Below, piece after piece: positions 16,244 through 16,404 of a stretch of DNA of 16,404 bases; position 1 is the stretch's first letter; every line of letters starts with the position of its first letter. A program made the translations under genes and the position numbers. Under the pieces are notes generated by a model that made no database searches, was not told where the DNA came from, and was given only the letters and a program-made list of their open reading frames with translations. The stretch comes from CAZTHL01 sp964613585 (GTDB lineage Bacteria > Pseudomonadota > Alphaproteobacteria > DSM-16000 > Inquilinaceae). The DNA is taken from positions 1 to 16,404 of the forward strand of contig CAZTHL010000080.1 of NCBI GenBank assembly GCA_964613585.1, written 5' to 3'.

Positions 16244-16404
16244 TCAGACCAGGATGGCGTCGTAGCCGAACATGCCCGAGCTGAGCGCCTGAATGTCGCT
16301 CAGGCTGCCGAAGACGGTGCCGAAGCTGGTGCCGGAGAAGCCCAGCAGCGTGACCGTGCCACCCGCGCCGATGCCCATGCCAAGGCTCTGCAGGGGGATG
16401 TAAT
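16244..16404 (-). CDS. C-terminal end of an unrecognised protein, cut by the window edge
   Basis: Only the last 52 codons are visible, read from the right edge to a TGA at 16244-16246. The residues are rich in Gly, Ser, Thr and Leu, with segments MGIGAGGTVTLLGF, TSFGTVFGSLSDIQ and the end MFGYDAILV. There is no Lys, Arg or Glu in the visible part. The GGTVTLLGF stretch recalls the C-terminal beta-roll tails of secreted calcium-binding (RTX-like) proteins, but this is only an impression, and no calcium-binding nonapeptide is in view. It does not contain the motifs expected for PdeM. The 5' part, start and product must be read from neighbouring sequence. Confidence 0.55.
   Translation of the reverse strand, partial: YIPLQSLGMGIGAGGTVTLLGFSGTSFGTVFGSLSDIQALSSGMFGYDAILV

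Noticed and set aside
16055..16404. Looked for PdeM, the usual fourth member of the repair module
   Set aside because: No frame on either strand shows a metallophosphoesterase pattern (GDxH, GNHD); the visible minus-strand tail does not fit PdeM.

Overview
The window is a very GC-rich stretch of a bacterial chromosome, most likely from an alphaproteobacterium of Rhodospirillales type. The best lineage marker is a free-standing homologue of the accessory complex I subunit NDUFS4 (225-521, minus), a protein restricted to alphaproteobacteria and mitochondria. Codon use, GTG/TTG starts and short overlapping operons fit. No insertion sequence, phage gene, rRNA or CRISPR array was seen.

Left part (1-3.0 kb): a tRNA-Arg(UCU) and the NDUFS4-like gene lie on the minus strand, each with a recognisable sigma-70-like promoter. 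Divergent from them is a tightly coupled operon sfsA-map-radC, in which each stop codon overlaps the next start as GTGA. Middle left (3.1-7.8 kb): cydD-cydC, the two halves of the heterodimeric ABC exporter needed for cytochrome bd assembly, overlap by ATGA. They run directly into a small YbaN/DUF454 membrane protein gene (TGATG overlap), followed 98 nt later by a second, diverged YbaN/DUF454 gene.

Right part (7.8-16.1 kb): this holds most of a known but little-studied DNA repair module. An ATP-dependent DNA ligase and a metallo-beta-lactamase-fold exonuclease are on the minus strand, and the matching Lhr-Core-type DEXH helicase is on the plus strand 3 kb away. The fourth usual member, the phosphoesterase PdeM, is not in the window. 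Between the two halves sit a methylthioadenosine phosphorylase gene (mtnP), an RHH antitoxin gene with what looks like a truncated MazF/PemK-type toxin behind it, and a corA-like Mg/Co transporter gene. The toxin remnant lies in a patch of clearly lower GC, which suggests this is where foreign DNA entered and decayed.

Non-coding points of interest are: a 25-codon small ORF that bridges exonuclease and ligase with ATGA and GTGA overlaps; a perfect 43-bp tandem duplication between corA and the helicase gene; a probable leaderless promoter for the helicase; a perfect 13-bp hairpin after the helicase; and three 19-bp imperfect tandem repeats near the right end, next to the C-terminal end of an unrecognised minus-strand gene cut by the window edge.
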